From the NCBI RefSeq assembly GCF_001954135.1, contig NZ_MBEQ01000010.1, forward strand, positions 1 to 64,000: a stretch of DNA of 64,000 bases, read 5' to 3'. The DNA is from Mycobacterium sp. GA-1841. Lineage in GTDB: Bacteria; Actinomycetota; Actinomycetes; Mycobacteriales; Mycobacteriaceae. Positions within the stretch are counted from its first letter, which is position 1; the number at the start of each line of letters is the position of its first letter. The translations under genes and the position numbers were made by a program. Under the pieces are notes generated by a model. It worked only from the letters and a program-made list of their open reading frames with translations. It was not told the origin of the DNA and made no database searches. This document shows, piece after piece, positions 45,570 through 55,592 of the stretch.

Positions 45570-47576
45570 ATGTTGGCCGGAATGTCGTTGGGTACCGACC
45601 TCAAGCGCTTTTCCCGCGGCACGATGCCGCGGATTGCGCTGGTGACGGTCATCCTGCTGCCGCTGCTGTACGGGGCGATGTATCTCTGGGCGTTCTGGAA
45701 CCCGTTCGGTGAGGTGAGCAAGGTTCCGGTGGCGTTGGTCAACGAGGACCGGGGGACGGTCGTCGAAGGCCAGCAGATCACGGCCGGTGACGAGGTCGCC
45801 GATGCATTGGTGGACTCGGGACAACTTCAGCTGCACCGGGTTTCGGCCCAGGAGGCGGCCGACGGGGTGGCCGACGGCAAGTACTACTTCTCGATCACCC
45901 TGCCCGAGGACTTCAGCACCAGCATCTCGTCGCCGGCCGGTGGCTCGCCGCATCAGGCCGACGTCGTGTTCACCTTCAACGACGCCAACAATTACCTGGG
46001 TTCGATCATCGGTCAGAACGCCGCCCGCGAGGTGATCAACCAGATCAACGCAAAGGTCGGTGAGCGCACGGTCGGCACGGTGTTGACGGGGTTGACCGAC
46101 GCCGGCGCCGGCCTGAAGAAAGCGGCGGACGGCGCGCAGCAGTTGGCCACCGGCAGTGCCGCGGCCAACGACGGAGCGCACCGGTTGTCCACCGGCGCCG
46201 ACGCCCTGACCGCCGGCCTGATCACGGCGCGTGATGGGTCCGCGCAGCTGGCCGCGGGCACCCGGCAGTTGTCGACAGCGGTCACCAGCGCGACCGATCC
46301 GCTGTTGACGGTGCTCGATCGGGTCAGCGGTTTGGGCCTGGACCCCAATGAGGTCGGCATGGCCGCGCAGCGGTTGTCCGGTGCGGTGCGTTCGACCACC
46401 GACCGCATCGCGGCGCTGAACATCGACCAGGCCCAGGCTGCCGCGATCGTCGACCAGGCCGTCGGTTTCCTGCGCAACAGCCCCGATCCCACGGTGCGCG
46501 ACACCGGTGAGTTCCTGGCCGGCGCGCAGCGGCTGCTCCAGGCCCGCGGTATCGACCCGACCACGGATGAGGGGCTGATCCGGCTGCGCGACAACGCCGC
46601 ACAGCTGGAGAACGAACTCGGTGATCCCAACAGCAAACTGCGGACGTTCATCACCAGGGCGCTCGACGGCGGCCTGCGCTCCGACGTCGTCAAACTGCGT
46701 GACGGGGCGCAGCAGCTCAACACCGGTGCCCACGCGCTCAACAAGGGCCTGGTGCAGCTGGCCAACGGCGGCCGTCAATTGTCCAGTGGTGCACATGAAC
46801 TCGCTGCGGGCACCGACAAGCTCGCGGCCGGCAATCAGCAGTTGGCCACCGCACTCGAGCAGGGGTCGACGCAGGTGCCGTCCTGGACCCCGCAGCAGCG
46901 CACGGACGTGGCACGAACCCTGGCCGCGCCGGTGGCCCTGGACATCCAGACGCACAATCCGGCCGCCACGTTCGGTACGGGTTTCGCGCCGTTCTTCCTG
47001 CCGCTGGCGTTGTTCATCGGCGCTCTGATCATCTGGATGTTGTTGCAGCCCCTGCAGTCCCGCCCCGTGGTCAACGGGTTGGGCGCGTTGCGGGTGGTGC
47101 TGGCCTCCTACTGGCCTGCGCTGCTGATCGTGCTGTGCCAGGTGGTGGTGATGTACGCGGTGGTGCATTTCGGGGTGGGGCTGCAGGCCAAGTACCCGCT
47201 GGCCACGGTGGCGTTCCTGTTGTTGGTGGCGGGCACGTTCCTGGCGTTGATCCAGGCGTTCAACGCACTGTTCGGGGTGTCGGTGGGCCGGGTGGTGACG
47301 CTGGCCTTCCTGATGCTGCAGCTGGTGTCGGCCGGTGGCATCTATCCGGTCGAGACCACGGCCAAACCGTTCCAGATCCTGCACCCGGTCGATCCGATGA
47401 CATACGCGGTCAACGGGCTTCGACAGTTGATCGTCGGCGGCATCGACTCGCGGTTGTGGATCGCGATCGCGGTGTTGGCCGGTGTGCTGGCCGCCTCCCT
47501 GGCCGCAAGTTCCTGGGCGGCCAGACGCAACCGGCAGTACACCATGGACCGATTACATCCACCGATCGAAGTGTGA
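45570..47576 (+). CDS. YhgE/Pip-family membrane protein
   Basis: The 668-residue protein has one N-terminal helix (IALVTVILLPLLYGAMYLWAF). A long extracytoplasmic region (residues ~45-460) follows with repeated helical units such as GAQQLATGS, GAHRLSTGAD, GSAQLAAGTRQL and GAQQLNTGAHAL. Five to six C-terminal helices belong to the ABC-2 membrane fold. This is the YhgE/Pip family (phage infection protein, EsaA-related). The local partner is the degenerate ABC protein just upstream. The function in mycobacteria is not established. Confidence 0.88.
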   Translation: MLAGMSLGTDLKRFSRGTMPRIALVTVILLPLLYGAMYLWAFWNPFGEVSKVPVALVNEDRGTVVEGQQITAGDEVADALVDSGQLQLHRVSAQEAADGVADGKYYFSITLPEDFSTSISSPAGGSPHQADVVFTFNDANNYLGSIIGQNAAREVINQINAKVGERTVGTVLTGLTDAGAGLKKAADGAQQLATGSAAANDGAHRLSTGADALTAGLITARDGSAQLAAGTRQLSTAVTSATDPLLTVLDRVSGLGLDPNEVGMAAQRLSGAVRSTTDRIAALNIDQAQAAAIVDQAVGFLRNSPDPTVRDTGEFLAGAQRLLQARGIDPTTDEGLIRLRDNAAQLENELGDPNSKLRTFITRALDGGLRSDVVKLRDGAQQLNTGAHALNKGLVQLANGGRQLSSGAHELAAGTDKLAAGNQQLATALEQGSTQVPSWTPQQRTDVARTLAAPVALDIQTHNPAATFGTGFAPFFLPLALFIGALIIWMLLQPLQSRPVVNGLGALRVVLASYWPALLIVLCQVVVMYAVVHFGVGLQAKYPLATVAFLLLVAGTFLALIQAFNALFGVSVGRVVTLAFLMLQLVSAGGIYPVETTAKPFQILHPVDPMTYAVNGLRQLIVGGIDSRLWIAIAVLAGVLAASLAASSWAARRNRQYTMDRLHPPIEV

Positions 47577-47583
47577 CCCCAGA

Positions 47584-49056
47584 TCAGCCCAACCCGATCC
47601 GCCGGTAGCGGTCCAACCGGGTCTGCAGCCGTGCGTCGCCGGGCACCGCACGCAACGCGGCCAGTTCACCGGCGATGGCTGTCGAGAGCCGCTCTGTGAA
47701 GGCCTTTGGTTCGTCGGCGGCGTCGGAATGCTCGGGCACGATTACGTCGACGATGCCGTGGCGCAACAGGTCGGTGGACCGAACACCCTGTGCGGCAGCC
47801 AGTTCCGCGGCGTGGTCGGTGTCGCGGTAGACGATCGCGCTGGCACCTTCCGGCGGCAGTGGGGCCAGCCAGCCGTTCGCCGCGGCCAGCACCCGGTCGG
47901 CCGGCACCATCGCCAGGGCCGGCCCGCCGCTGCCCTGACCCATCAGCACCGACACGGTCGGGGTGTCGAGGGTGACCAATTCGGCCAGGCACCGGGCGAT
48001 CTCACCGGCCAGCCCGCCCTGCTCGGCCTCGATCGACAGAGCTGGTCCCGGGGTGTCGATCACGAGCACCAGCGGCAGCTGCAACCCGGCCGCCAATGCC
48101 ATCCCGCGTCGGGCCTCGCGTAGCGCGCCGGGGCCGACCAGTCCGCCCACGACGCGGCGCTGGCCCAGCACCACCGCGGGTTGTCCACCGAACCGCGCCA
48201 GCGCCAGCAACATCGTGGCGGCCTCGCCGCGTTCGGTGCCGGACAGCAGCACCCGGTCCGTCGCGCCATGACGCAGGAGATGCCCGACGCCGGGCCGGTC
48301 CGGCCGCCGCGAGGCCTGCACCGAGTCCCAGGCCGGCACGTCGGGCATCGGCTCGGGGACCGTGGCGGCCGGGGGCGGGGCCGGAGGATCCAGGACCACC
48401 CGCAGCGTGCGGTCCAGCGTCTCGCGCAGCAGCGCCAGTGGCACCACACCGTCGATGACACCGTGGGCGTGCAGGTTCTCGGCGGTCTGCACGCCGGACG
48501 GAAACGGTTCGCCGTACAGGTGTTCATACACGCGCGGCCCCAGGAAACCGATCAGCGCTCCGGGCTCGGCGGCGGTGACGTGTCCGAGCGAACCCCAGGA
48601 CGCGAACACTCCGCCGGTGGTGGGGTGGCGCAGGTACACCAGGTAGGGCAGATGGGCTTGTTTGTGCAGCTCGACGGCGGCGGCGATCTTCACCATCTGC
48701 AGGAACGCCACGGTGCCTTCCTGCATGCGGGTTCCGCCGGAACTCGGCGACGCCAGCAGCGGCAGTCCCTCGGCGGTGGCCCGGGTCACCGCGGCGGTGA
48801 TCCGCTCGGCCGCGGCCACCCCGATCGACCCGGCCAGGAAGTCGAACTCGCAGACCACCACGGCCACGCGTCGGCCGAAGATGGTGCCCTCACCCGTCAG
48901 CACCGATTCGTCCAGCCCGGTCTTGGCGGTGGCTTCGGCCAGTTCACGGCGATAGTCCTCGCTGCTGGCGACCTGCAGGGGCGGGGCGTCCCAGCTACGG
49001 AAGGAACCGTCGTCCAGAACTGCATCACGAAGCGCGCGGGCGCCGATCCGACTCAC
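47584..49056 (-). CDS. accD3: Acyl-CoA carboxylase carboxyltransferase AccD3
   Basis: The 490-residue protein fuses beta-like (N-terminal; GTRMQEGTVAFLQMVKIAAAV and TTGGVFASWGSLG) and alpha-like (C-terminal; LVLVIDTPGPALSIEAEQGGLAGEIARCLAELVTLDTPTVSVLMGQGSGGPALAM) carboxyltransferase halves. It transfers carboxyl from biotin to an acyl-CoA to make malonyl-type extender units. It corresponds to Rv0904c. The GTG start is divergent from echA6 with a 26-bp gap. Confidence 0.92.
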   Translation of the reverse strand: MSRIGARALRDAVLDDGSFRSWDAPPLQVASSEDYRRELAEATAKTGLDESVLTGEGTIFGRRVAVVVCEFDFLAGSIGVAAAERITAAVTRATAEGLPLLASPSSGGTRMQEGTVAFLQMVKIAAAVELHKQAHLPYLVYLRHPTTGGVFASWGSLGHVTAAEPGALIGFLGPRVYEHLYGEPFPSGVQTAENLHAHGVIDGVVPLALLRETLDRTLRVVLDPPAPPPAATVPEPMPDVPAWDSVQASRRPDRPGVGHLLRHGATDRVLLSGTERGEAATMLLALARFGGQPAVVLGQRRVVGGLVGPGALREARRGMALAAGLQLPLVLVIDTPGPALSIEAEQGGLAGEIARCLAELVTLDTPTVSVLMGQGSGGPALAMVPADRVLAAANGWLAPLPPEGASAIVYRDTDHAAELAAAQGVRSTDLLRHGIVDVIVPEHSDAADEPKAFTERLSTAIAGELAALRAVPGDARLQTRLDRYRRIGLG

Positions 49057-49082
49057 AGTTCGACCCTATATAGGCTGGCCAC

Positions 49083-49814
49083 ATGATTGGTGTCACCAGA
49101 GATGGCAATGTCCTGACCCTGGAACTGCAACGCGAAGAGCGGCGCAACGCGCTGAACTGCGAGCTTCTCGACAGCCTGCGGGTGGCGGTGGAGAACGCCG
49201 CGTCCGAGGATGTCCGGGCCATCGTGCTCACCGGCGCCGGCACGGTGTTCAGCGCCGGTGCCGATTTGTCCGGCGACGCATTCGCCGCCGAGCTGCCCGA
49301 CAAGGCCCTGGCGCTGAACCTGGCGATCGACAAGACGCCGGTTCCGGTCATCGGCGCGATCAACGGCCCGGCGATCGGCGCGGGCGTCATCCTGGCCATG
49401 ATCTGCGATCTGCGGGTGGTGGCCCCCGACGCCTACTTCCAGTTCCCGGTCGCGAAATATGGTCTGGCCCTGGATAACTGGAGCATTCGGCGGTTGACTT
49501 CGCTGGTCGGTTATGGCCGGGCGCGGGGGATGTTGCTCGCGGCCGAGAGGCTTTCCTCCGACACCGCGCTGCAGACCGGGATGGCCAACCGCATCGGCAC
49601 GCTGGCCGACGCGCAGAAGTGGGCCGGTGAGATCGCCGGTTTCGCCCCGCTGGCGCTGCAGCACGCCAAACGTGTGCTCAACGACGACGGTGCCTACGAA
49701 GAGCCGTGGCCTGCGCACAAGGAACTGTTCGACAAGGCGTGGGCGAGCCCCGACGTCATCGAGGCGCAGGTGGCGCGCGTCGAGAAGCGGCCGCCCAACT
49801 TCACCGGGGCCTGA
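49083..49814 (+). CDS. echA6: Enoyl-CoA hydratase-like protein EchA6
   Basis: The 243-residue crotonase-fold protein shows the oxyanion-hole region [43 protein letters not shown] and [23 protein letters not shown]. The two catalytic Glu positions of true hydratases are not evident, as in M. tuberculosis EchA6 (Rv0905), which binds acyl-CoA and helps shuttle fatty acids toward mycolate synthesis rather than hydrating them. It starts 26 bp from accD3. Confidence 0.93.
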   Translation: MIGVTRDGNVLTLELQREERRNALNCELLDSLRVAVENAASEDVRAIVLTGAGTVFSAGADLSGDAFAAELPDKALALNLAIDKTPVPVIGAINGPAIGAGVILAMICDLRVVAPDAYFQFPVAKYGLALDNWSIRRLTSLVGYGRARGMLLAAERLSSDTALQTGMANRIGTLADAQKWAGEIAGFAPLALQHAKRVLNDDGAYEEPWPAHKELFDKAWASPDVIEAQVARVEKRPPNFTGA

Positions 49815-49815
49815 C

Positions 49816-50931
49816 ATGCTGCGGGCTGCGCTGCAGGTGGCCACCAGGTCAGCCTCGCTGCTGGCCGGCGGGTGGTTGTTGCGTGCATTGAACGGGACGT
49901 ATGCCTCGGTGGGCGCCCTTCCTCGCGACATCCGCCCGGTGGCGCAGCGCTCCCTTCAGTACGCCGACGGTGTGTTCGTCAACATCGAGCCTTCCGCACC
50001 GGGTATCAGCCTGAGCCGGGAAGAGCAGCGCATGTTGATCACCGAGATGTTCGGGTCTCGCGGACAGAGCCGGCCATCCGGGCCGATCCCGCTTGCCGAT
50101 CCTCTCGAAGGTGAGGGTGGCACGGCGGCATCAGCTGCGGTGTCCTGGTACGGCCACTCCACCGCGCTGGTCGAGATCGATGGTTACCGGGTGCTGACCG
50201 ACCCGATCTGGAGTGACCGGTGCTCACCGTCGCGCCTCGTCGGCCCGCAACGGCTCCATGAGCCGCCGCTTCCGCTGGAGGCGCTGCCCGCGGTCGATGC
50301 CGTGCTGATCAGCCATGATCACTACGACCATCTCGACATCGACACCGTGCTCGGATTGGCCCGTACCCAGCGGGCGCCGTTCTTGGTGCCGCTGGGTATC
50401 GGTGCGCATCTGCGTAAGTGGCGGATCCCCGAGAACCGGATCGTCGAACTGGATTGGAACGAGAGTCACCGGGTCGGTGACCTCACCCTGGTGTGTACGC
50501 CGGCGCGGCATTTCTCCGGGCGGCTGTTCCAGCGCAACACCACCCTGTGGGCCTCCTGGGCGATCGTCGGACCGCAACACCGGGCGTTCTTCGGCGGGGA
50601 TACCGGCTATACCAAGAGTTTCTCCGAAATCGGTGCGGAGTACGGGCCTTTCGATCTGACCCTGTTGCCGGTCGGCGCGTATCACCCGGCCTGGCCGGAC
50701 ATCCACATGAATCCCGAGGAGGCGGTGCGTGCCCATTTGGATGTCACCGACAACGGATTGTTGGTGCCGGTGCACTGGGCGACGTTCCGGCTGGCTCCAC
50801 ATCCCTGGGCTGAGCCGGTGCGGCGCCTGCTGACGGCGGCCGATCCGGCGGGCGTCCAGGTCGCCGTGCCGCGGCCGGGCCAGCGGGTGGACCCGGGGTC
50901 ACCCGCGGTCGATCCGTGGTGGGAGTTGTGA
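49816..50931 (+). CDS. MBL-fold hydrolase, NAPE-PLD-like (Rv0906 type)
   Basis: The 371-residue metallo-beta-lactamase-fold protein has the metal motif HxHxDH seen as [10 protein letters not shown], a later His in [10 protein letters not shown] and an Asp in FGGDTGY. The sequence resembles N-acylphosphatidylethanolamine phospholipase D and related lipid hydrolases. A hydrophobic N-terminus (residues ~1-25) may anchor it in the membrane. ATG 49816 is 1 bp after echA6. It overlaps ctpE by 4 bp (GTGA), so echA6-Rv0906-ctpE form one operon. Confidence 0.9.
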   Translation: MLRAALQVATRSASLLAGGWLLRALNGTYASVGALPRDIRPVAQRSLQYADGVFVNIEPSAPGISLSREEQRMLITEMFGSRGQSRPSGPIPLADPLEGEGGTAASAAVSWYGHSTALVEIDGYRVLTDPIWSDRCSPSRLVGPQRLHEPPLPLEALPAVDAVLISHDHYDHLDIDTVLGLARTQRAPFLVPLGIGAHLRKWRIPENRIVELDWNESHRVGDLTLVCTPARHFSGRLFQRNTTLWASWAIVGPQHRAFFGGDTGYTKSFSEIGAEYGPFDLTLLPVGAYHPAWPDIHMNPEEAVRAHLDVTDNGLLVPVHWATFRLAPHPWAEPVRRLLTAADPAGVQVAVPRPGQRVDPGSPAVDPWWEL

Positions 50932-53312
50932 CGACGATCAACGCCGTCGGTCTCACCGATGCCGACGTGGCGCAGCGGGTGGCCGAGGGCAAGAGCAACG
51001 ACGTCCCGACGCGCGCGGCCCGCAGCATCTCCGAGATCGTCCGCGGCAACGTCTTCACGCGCATCAACGCGATCCTCGGTGTGTTGTTTCTGATCGTGCT
51101 GTCCACCGGGTCGTTGATCAACGGCGCTTTCGGCCTGCTGATCATCGCCAACAGCGCGATCGGCATCATCCAGGAGATCCGGGCCAAGCAGACTTTGGAC
51201 AAGCTCGCCATCGTCGGGCAGGCCCGCCCCACCGTGCGCCGGGCGTCGGGCAGTCGTGACGTGCTGCCCAGCGAGGTGGTGCTCGACGACATCATCGAAC
51301 TCGGCCCTGGCGATCAGATCGTGGTCGACGGCGAGGTCATCGAGGAATCCAACCTTGAGATCGACGAGTCCCTGCTGACCGGTGAGGCCGATCCGATCGC
51401 CAAAGATGTCGGCGATGCGGTGATGTCGGGCAGTTTCGTGGTGTCGGGGTCGGGCGCCTACCGGGCCACCAAGGTGGGCCATGAGGCGTATGCCGCCAAG
51501 CTCGCCGAGGAGGCTTCCAAGTTCACCTTGGTGAAATCCGAACTGCGCAACGGGATCAACAAGATCCTGCAGTTCATCACCTACCTGCTGGTGCCGGCGG
51601 GGCTGCTCACCATCTACACCCAGCTGTTCACCACCGGTGCCGATTGGCACGAGGCCGTGCTGCGCATGGTGGGGGCGCTGGTGCCGATGGTGCCCGAGGG
51701 CCTGGTGCTGATGACCTCGATCGCGTTCGCGGTCGGCGTGGTGCGGTTGGGGCGGCGCCAATGTCTGGTCAACGAACTACCGGCGATCGAAGGCCTGGCC
51801 CGGGTCGACGTGGTGTGCGCGGACAAGACCGGCACCCTCACCGAAAACGGTATGCGGGTGAGCGATCTCAAACGTTGCCACGAGGACCAGGAAGACACTG
51901 TGGCCGCGGTGCTGGCGCAGTTGGCCGCAGACGATGCCCGGCCGAACGCCAGCATGCTGGCCATCGCCGAGGCCTACGCGACGCCACCCGGATGGACCGC
52001 GACCGCGACGGCCCCGTTCAAGTCCGCCACCAAATGGAGTGGCGCGTCCTACGGCGAGCACGGCAACTGGGTGATCGGCGCGCCGGATGTGCTGCTGGAT
52101 CCCAGCTCACCGGTGGCCGAGCAGGCCGAGCAGATCGGCGCCCAGGGGTTGCGGGTGTTGCTGGTCGGCTCTTCGGATCTGGCGGTCGACGCTTCGCAGG
52201 CACCCGGCACCGTCACCCCCGTGGCGCTCGTGGTGCTGGAGCAGCGAATCCGTCCTGACGCCGGCGATACACTCGATTACTTTGGTTCCCAGCATGTTTC
52301 GGTCAAGGTGATCTCCGGTGACAACGCGGTGTCGGTGGGCGCGGTTGCGGGCAAGCTGGGCCTGCATGGCGAGACGATGGATGCCCGCAAGTTGCCGCAG
52401 GAACCCGAGCAGCTGGCCGACGCTCTGGACGAGTACACCACCTTCGGCCGGGTGCGTCCGGACCAGAAGCGGGCGATGGTGCACGCCCTGCAGTCGCGCG
52501 GGCACACCGTGGCCATGACCGGTGACGGCGTCAACGACGTGCTCGCGCTCAAAGACGCCGACATCGGCGTCGCGATGGGTTCGGGCAGCTCGGCCTCGCG
52601 TGCCGTGGCGCAGATCGTCTTGTTGGACAACAAGTTCGCCACCCTGCCGTACGTGGTGGGGGAGGGCCGACGGGTGATCGGCAACATCGAGCGGGTCTCG
52701 AACCTGTTTCTCACCAAGACCGTGTACTCGGTGCTGCTGGCCGTCTTGGTCGGGTTGGCCGGATTGTCCTCGAAGTGGTTCGACACCGATCCGCTGCTGT
52801 TCCCGTTCCAGCCGATCCACGTCACGATCGCGGCCTGGTTCACCATCGGCATCCCGGCGTTCATCCTCTCGCTGGCCCCCAACAACGAACGGGCCCACAC
52901 GGGTTTCGTACGCCGGGTGATGATCGCCGCGCTGCCCTCGGGCCTGGTGGTCGGCACCGTCACGTTCATCTCGTACCTGGTGGCCTATCAGGGCCGCGAA
53001 GCAAACCCGGTCGAGCAGACGCAGGCCTCCACGGCGGCGTTGATCACGCTGCTGGTGTCCTCGCTGTGGGTGCTGTCGGTGGTGGCCCGGCCCTACGAAT
53101 GGTGGCGCGTCGCGCTGGTGGCATTCTCGGCGCTGGCTTATGTGCTGATCTTCAGTTTGCCGCTGGCGCAGCGACTGTTCATGTTGGATCCGTCGAATCT
53201 CAAGGTCACCGCGATCGCGCTGGGTATCGGCCTGATCGGGGCCTCGCTGATCGAGGTGCTGTGGTGGGTCCAGGGCATGGTGTTGGGCGAGAAGCGGCGG
53301 TTGTGGAGATAG
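50928..53312 (+). CDS. ctpE: P-type ATPase CtpE (calcium transporter)
   Basis: The 794-residue P-type ATPase has an actuator domain with LLTGEADP, phosphorylation motif DKTGTLTE (Asp299), nucleotide-domain KSATKWSG, P-domain hinge [22 protein letters not shown] and eight to ten membrane helices. It is very close to Rv0908, reported to transport Ca2+ and to be needed for growth in low calcium. The GTG at 50928 overlaps the upstream stop. Confidence 0.95.
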   Translation: MTTINAVGLTDADVAQRVAEGKSNDVPTRAARSISEIVRGNVFTRINAILGVLFLIVLSTGSLINGAFGLLIIANSAIGIIQEIRAKQTLDKLAIVGQARPTVRRASGSRDVLPSEVVLDDIIELGPGDQIVVDGEVIEESNLEIDESLLTGEADPIAKDVGDAVMSGSFVVSGSGAYRATKVGHEAYAAKLAEEASKFTLVKSELRNGINKILQFITYLLVPAGLLTIYTQLFTTGADWHEAVLRMVGALVPMVPEGLVLMTSIAFAVGVVRLGRRQCLVNELPAIEGLARVDVVCADKTGTLTENGMRVSDLKRCHEDQEDTVAAVLAQLAADDARPNASMLAIAEAYATPPGWTATATAPFKSATKWSGASYGEHGNWVIGAPDVLLDPSSPVAEQAEQIGAQGLRVLLVGSSDLAVDASQAPGTVTPVALVVLEQRIRPDAGDTLDYFGSQHVSVKVISGDNAVSVGAVAGKLGLHGETMDARKLPQEPEQLADALDEYTTFGRVRPDQKRAMVHALQSRGHTVAMTGDGVNDVLALKDADIGVAMGSGSSASRAVAQIVLLDNKFATLPYVVGEGRRVIGNIERVSNLFLTKTVYSVLLAVLVGLAGLSSKWFDTDPLLFPFQPIHVTIAAWFTIGIPAFILSLAPNNERAHTGFVRRVMIAALPSGLVVGTVTFISYLVAYQGREANPVEQTQASTAALITLLVSSLWVLSVVARPYEWWRVALVAFSALAYVLIFSLPLAQRLFMLDPSNLKVTAIALGIGLIGASLIEVLWWVQGMVLGEKRRLWR

Positions 53313-53336
53313 CTGGCACGACGATAGGGTGGACTG

Positions 53337-53516
53337 ATGGGATTCCTGGACAAGGCAAAAGACCTGCTGTCGCAGAATGCCGACAAGGTCGAGCAGGCCA
53401 TCGACAAGGCCGGTGACATCGTCGACGAGAAGACGCAGGGCAAGTATTCGGGAGCGGTCGACAAGGCGCAGGAAGCTGCCAAGAACGCCGTCAACAAGGC
53501 AGATCCTCAGCAGTAA
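53337..53516 (+). CDS. Rv0909-type antitoxin (CsbD-like small helical protein)
   Basis: The 59-residue, Lys/Asp-rich helical protein starts [20 protein letters not shown], continues with [15 protein letters not shown] and ends [17 protein letters not shown]. It matches Rv0909, listed as the antitoxin of the Rv0909-Rv0910 pair. It lies 24 bp after ctpE and 3 bp before the SRPBCC partner. The frame is clear and its length matches the tubercle homologue. Confidence 0.85.
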   Translation: MGFLDKAKDLLSQNADKVEQAIDKAGDIVDEKTQGKYSGAVDKAQEAAKNAVNKADPQQ

Positions 53517-53519
53517 CTC

Positions 53520-53966
53520 ATGGCCAAATTGTCTGTCTCCGTTGATGTCCCGTTGCCGCCGGAGAAGGCGTGGGAGTACGCCTCTGATCTGTCCCGTTAC
53601 GACGAATGGCTCAGTATCCACCGGGCCTGGCGGTCGAAGTTGCCCGAAACCCTGGAGAAGGGCACGGTGATCGACTCGATCGTCGAGGTCAAGGGCATGT
53701 TGAACCGGGTGAAGTGGACGCTGGTCAACTACAAGCCACCGCAGTCGCTGACGCTGAACGGCGACGGCCGCGGCGGGGTGAAGGTCAAGCTGATCGGCAA
53801 GATCAGCCCGGCCACGGTGGATGGAGGCGACGGGGCCAAGGTGTCCTTCGACGTTCACCTCGGCGGGCCGGCGCTGTTCGGGCCGATCGGCATGGTGGTG
53901 GCCGCCGCGCTCAAGGGCGATATTCAGCAGTCGCTGAACAAGTTCAAGGCGCTCTACGCGTCGTAG
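53520..53966 (+). CDS. Rv0910-type SRPBCC protein (toxin partner)
   Basis: The 148-residue SRPBCC domain starts MAKLSVSVDVPLPPEKAWEYASDLSRYDEW and ends with the long helix GMVVAAALKGDIQQSLNKFKALY. It matches Rv0910, which was reported as a growth-inhibiting toxin paired with Rv0909. The fold itself binds hydrophobic ligands, and how toxicity would arise is unknown. It converges on the ERG2-like gene with a 10-bp gap. Confidence 0.85.
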   Translation: MAKLSVSVDVPLPPEKAWEYASDLSRYDEWLSIHRAWRSKLPETLEKGTVIDSIVEVKGMLNRVKWTLVNYKPPQSLTLNGDGRGGVKVKLIGKISPATVDGGDGAKVSFDVHLGGPALFGPIGMVVAAALKGDIQQSLNKFKALYAS

Positions 53967-53976
53967 CCGCTGCGCG

Positions 53977-54546
53977 TCACCGGCGAAGTCGCCGGCCGAC
54001 CAGCTTGCTGAACTCGGTCGTTGAGCGTCGTGCGGATTCGAGCTCTAGAGACACCAGCAGCGTGTCGACCATCGCGAAGGGCAACGTGGTGACCACCGCG
54101 CCGCGGCCATACTCGAGGTGCCACGATCCGGGGTGAATCGTCAGGCCGCGGGCATGCCCGCGTTCCAGGCAGGTGCGCTGGCCCGGGAGCAGCGTCGGCA
54201 ATGGCACGGTGTCGTCGGATTCGAGGTCGTAGGAGTCGATCTGGCCGGCGAGCAGGAACTTGTGGATGTCGACGTGCTTGTACCGACCTGAAAAGCCCTG
54301 TGTCCCAGTGGGAGATCCGAAGAGCACGACGTATTCGCGGGGGCTGAAGTACAGGAACCTGACCTTTCCGAGGATTCCCCCGGCCTTGCTGCCCACCCAC
54401 CGGCCCGGCCCGGCGTGGATCAGGTCGGGATACTCGTCGGCAAGTCGCTGGACTGTGTGTGCGACGAGCGTGCCGTCGTCGGATGTCAGGCCGACGACCT
54501 GTTTGGCCACGGTGTGCAACACATCCGGGTCGATCTTGTATGTCAC
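53977..54546 (-). CDS. ERG2 / sigma-1-receptor family protein
   Basis: The 189-residue protein belongs to the ERG2/sigma-1 receptor family. The core matches the eukaryotic pattern: FYF-type strand VRFLYFSPREYVVLFGSPTG (62-81), TQGFSGRY (82-89), PGQ and SWHLEYGRG (141-149), then LPFAMVDTLLVSLE. Glu145 in EYGRG sits where the ligand-binding Glu172 of human sigma-1 lies. Yeast ERG2 isomerises the C8 sterol double bond. No N-terminal membrane helix is seen. It is the last gene of a long leftward cluster and overlaps the oxidoreductase gene by 4 bp (GTGA). A role as a cupin-fold isomerase on a terpenoid or lipid is inferred. Confidence 0.8.
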   Translation of the reverse strand: MTYKIDPDVLHTVAKQVVGLTSDDGTLVAHTVQRLADEYPDLIHAGPGRWVGSKAGGILGKVRFLYFSPREYVVLFGSPTGTQGFSGRYKHVDIHKFLLAGQIDSYDLESDDTVPLPTLLPGQRTCLERGHARGLTIHPGSWHLEYGRGAVVTTLPFAMVDTLLVSLELESARRSTTEFSKLVGRRLRR

Positions 54547-55592
54547 CGGCGGACCAATCCGCGGGGCCGGATCAGGCCGAGGTCGAGGTGGTGGTGCCAG
54601 CCGGGCGGGGCGTCGCAGACGTCGGGGATCGCGTTGATGGCGGCCATGGCCGTCCAGTCGTAGCCGGGATGGGTCATGGTGCCGTCGGCCTGCCGGACAC
54701 CTTTGAGGGTCAGCTCGGTGGGCGGGTCGCCCTCGATCACGATCTCGTACCGGGTCTCGCCCCAATCCCATGCCGGTTCGAGTTTGTCGGGGCCGGCGGT
54801 CACATAGATCGCGTGGAAGACGATCAGTGGCTGCCCCTCCACCCACGCGGTCCATTCGTGGCGTTGTGCGGCGACGGTACCCTTCGGGATCGCGCCCTCG
54901 TCGTGCGAGATATCCGCGACGGCGGTCGCGACATCGACCTCTGCGGCGGTCACCTCGTCGATGGTCACGCCGAGGCCGTCGGCGATCATGTGCATCGACT
55001 GGGCGAAGAACGGCAGGCCGAGACCCAGAATGGTTGGCTCGGTGAGGAATTTGTCCTTGCTCTTGCCAAACCCCATCCAGTCGATGTGGTCCATCGGCGC
55101 ATCTTTCAGAACGTCGACGACCTCGTACACATGGATGGTGTCGATGCGACTCATCACGCGGGCCAGGGTGAGCGGCAGGATGTCCCCGGCGTAGCCGGGG
55201 TGGATGCCGCCGCCGTGGAACGAGGTTCCGCCGTCGGCGCAGGCGGCCCGGATCTGCTCGGCGGGGTCGCGGAAATCCGGTGAGGGATGGAAGAACCCGC
55301 TCGTGGTCACCACGTTCTTGCCGGACCGTAGCAGCCGGCACACGGTGTCGACGTCCATGATGATCGGTGTGTAGAACACGCAGTCGGCGTCGAGCGCGAC
55401 GATGGCGTCCACGTCGTCGGTGGCGGTCACACCGATCGGTGCGATACCGGCGATCACACCGGCGTCTTTGCCCACCTTGTCTTCGCTGTGCACGAGCACA
55501 CCGACGAGGTCGAACACCGGGCTCTCGGCGAAGTGCCGTACGCCGGCCCGGCCAACGTCGCCGGTCATCCACTGGATGATTCGGTAGCTCAT
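54543..55592 (-). CDS. DapB-like NAD(P)-dependent oxidoreductase (diaminopentanoate dehydrogenase-like)
   Basis: The 349-residue protein has an N-terminal Rossmann fold (YRIIQWMTGDVGRAGVRHFAE) and a dihydrodipicolinate-reductase-like C-terminal domain (HGGGIHPGYAGDILPLTLARVM). This branch includes 2,4-diaminopentanoate dehydrogenase. Mycobacteria have many paralogues, and the substrates are mostly unknown. It is co-translated with the P450 (ATGA overlap) and the ERG2-like protein. A second family member lies at 62553-63629. Confidence 0.85.
   Translation of the reverse strand: MSYRIIQWMTGDVGRAGVRHFAESPVFDLVGVLVHSEDKVGKDAGVIAGIAPIGVTATDDVDAIVALDADCVFYTPIIMDVDTVCRLLRSGKNVVTTSGFFHPSPDFRDPAEQIRAACADGGTSFHGGGIHPGYAGDILPLTLARVMSRIDTIHVYEVVDVLKDAPMDHIDWMGFGKSKDKFLTEPTILGLGLPFFAQSMHMIADGLGVTIDEVTAAEVDVATAVADISHDEGAIPKGTVAAQRHEWTAWVEGQPLIVFHAIYVTAGPDKLEPAWDWGETRYEIVIEGDPPTELTLKGVRQADGTMTHPGYDWTAMAAINAIPDVCDAPPGWHHHLDLGLIRPRGLVRR

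Noticed and set aside
52107..53858. 583-codon minus-strand frame over ctpE and the Rv0909/Rv0910 pair
   Set aside because: Shadow of the ctpE coding strand, with low-complexity composition and no domain.
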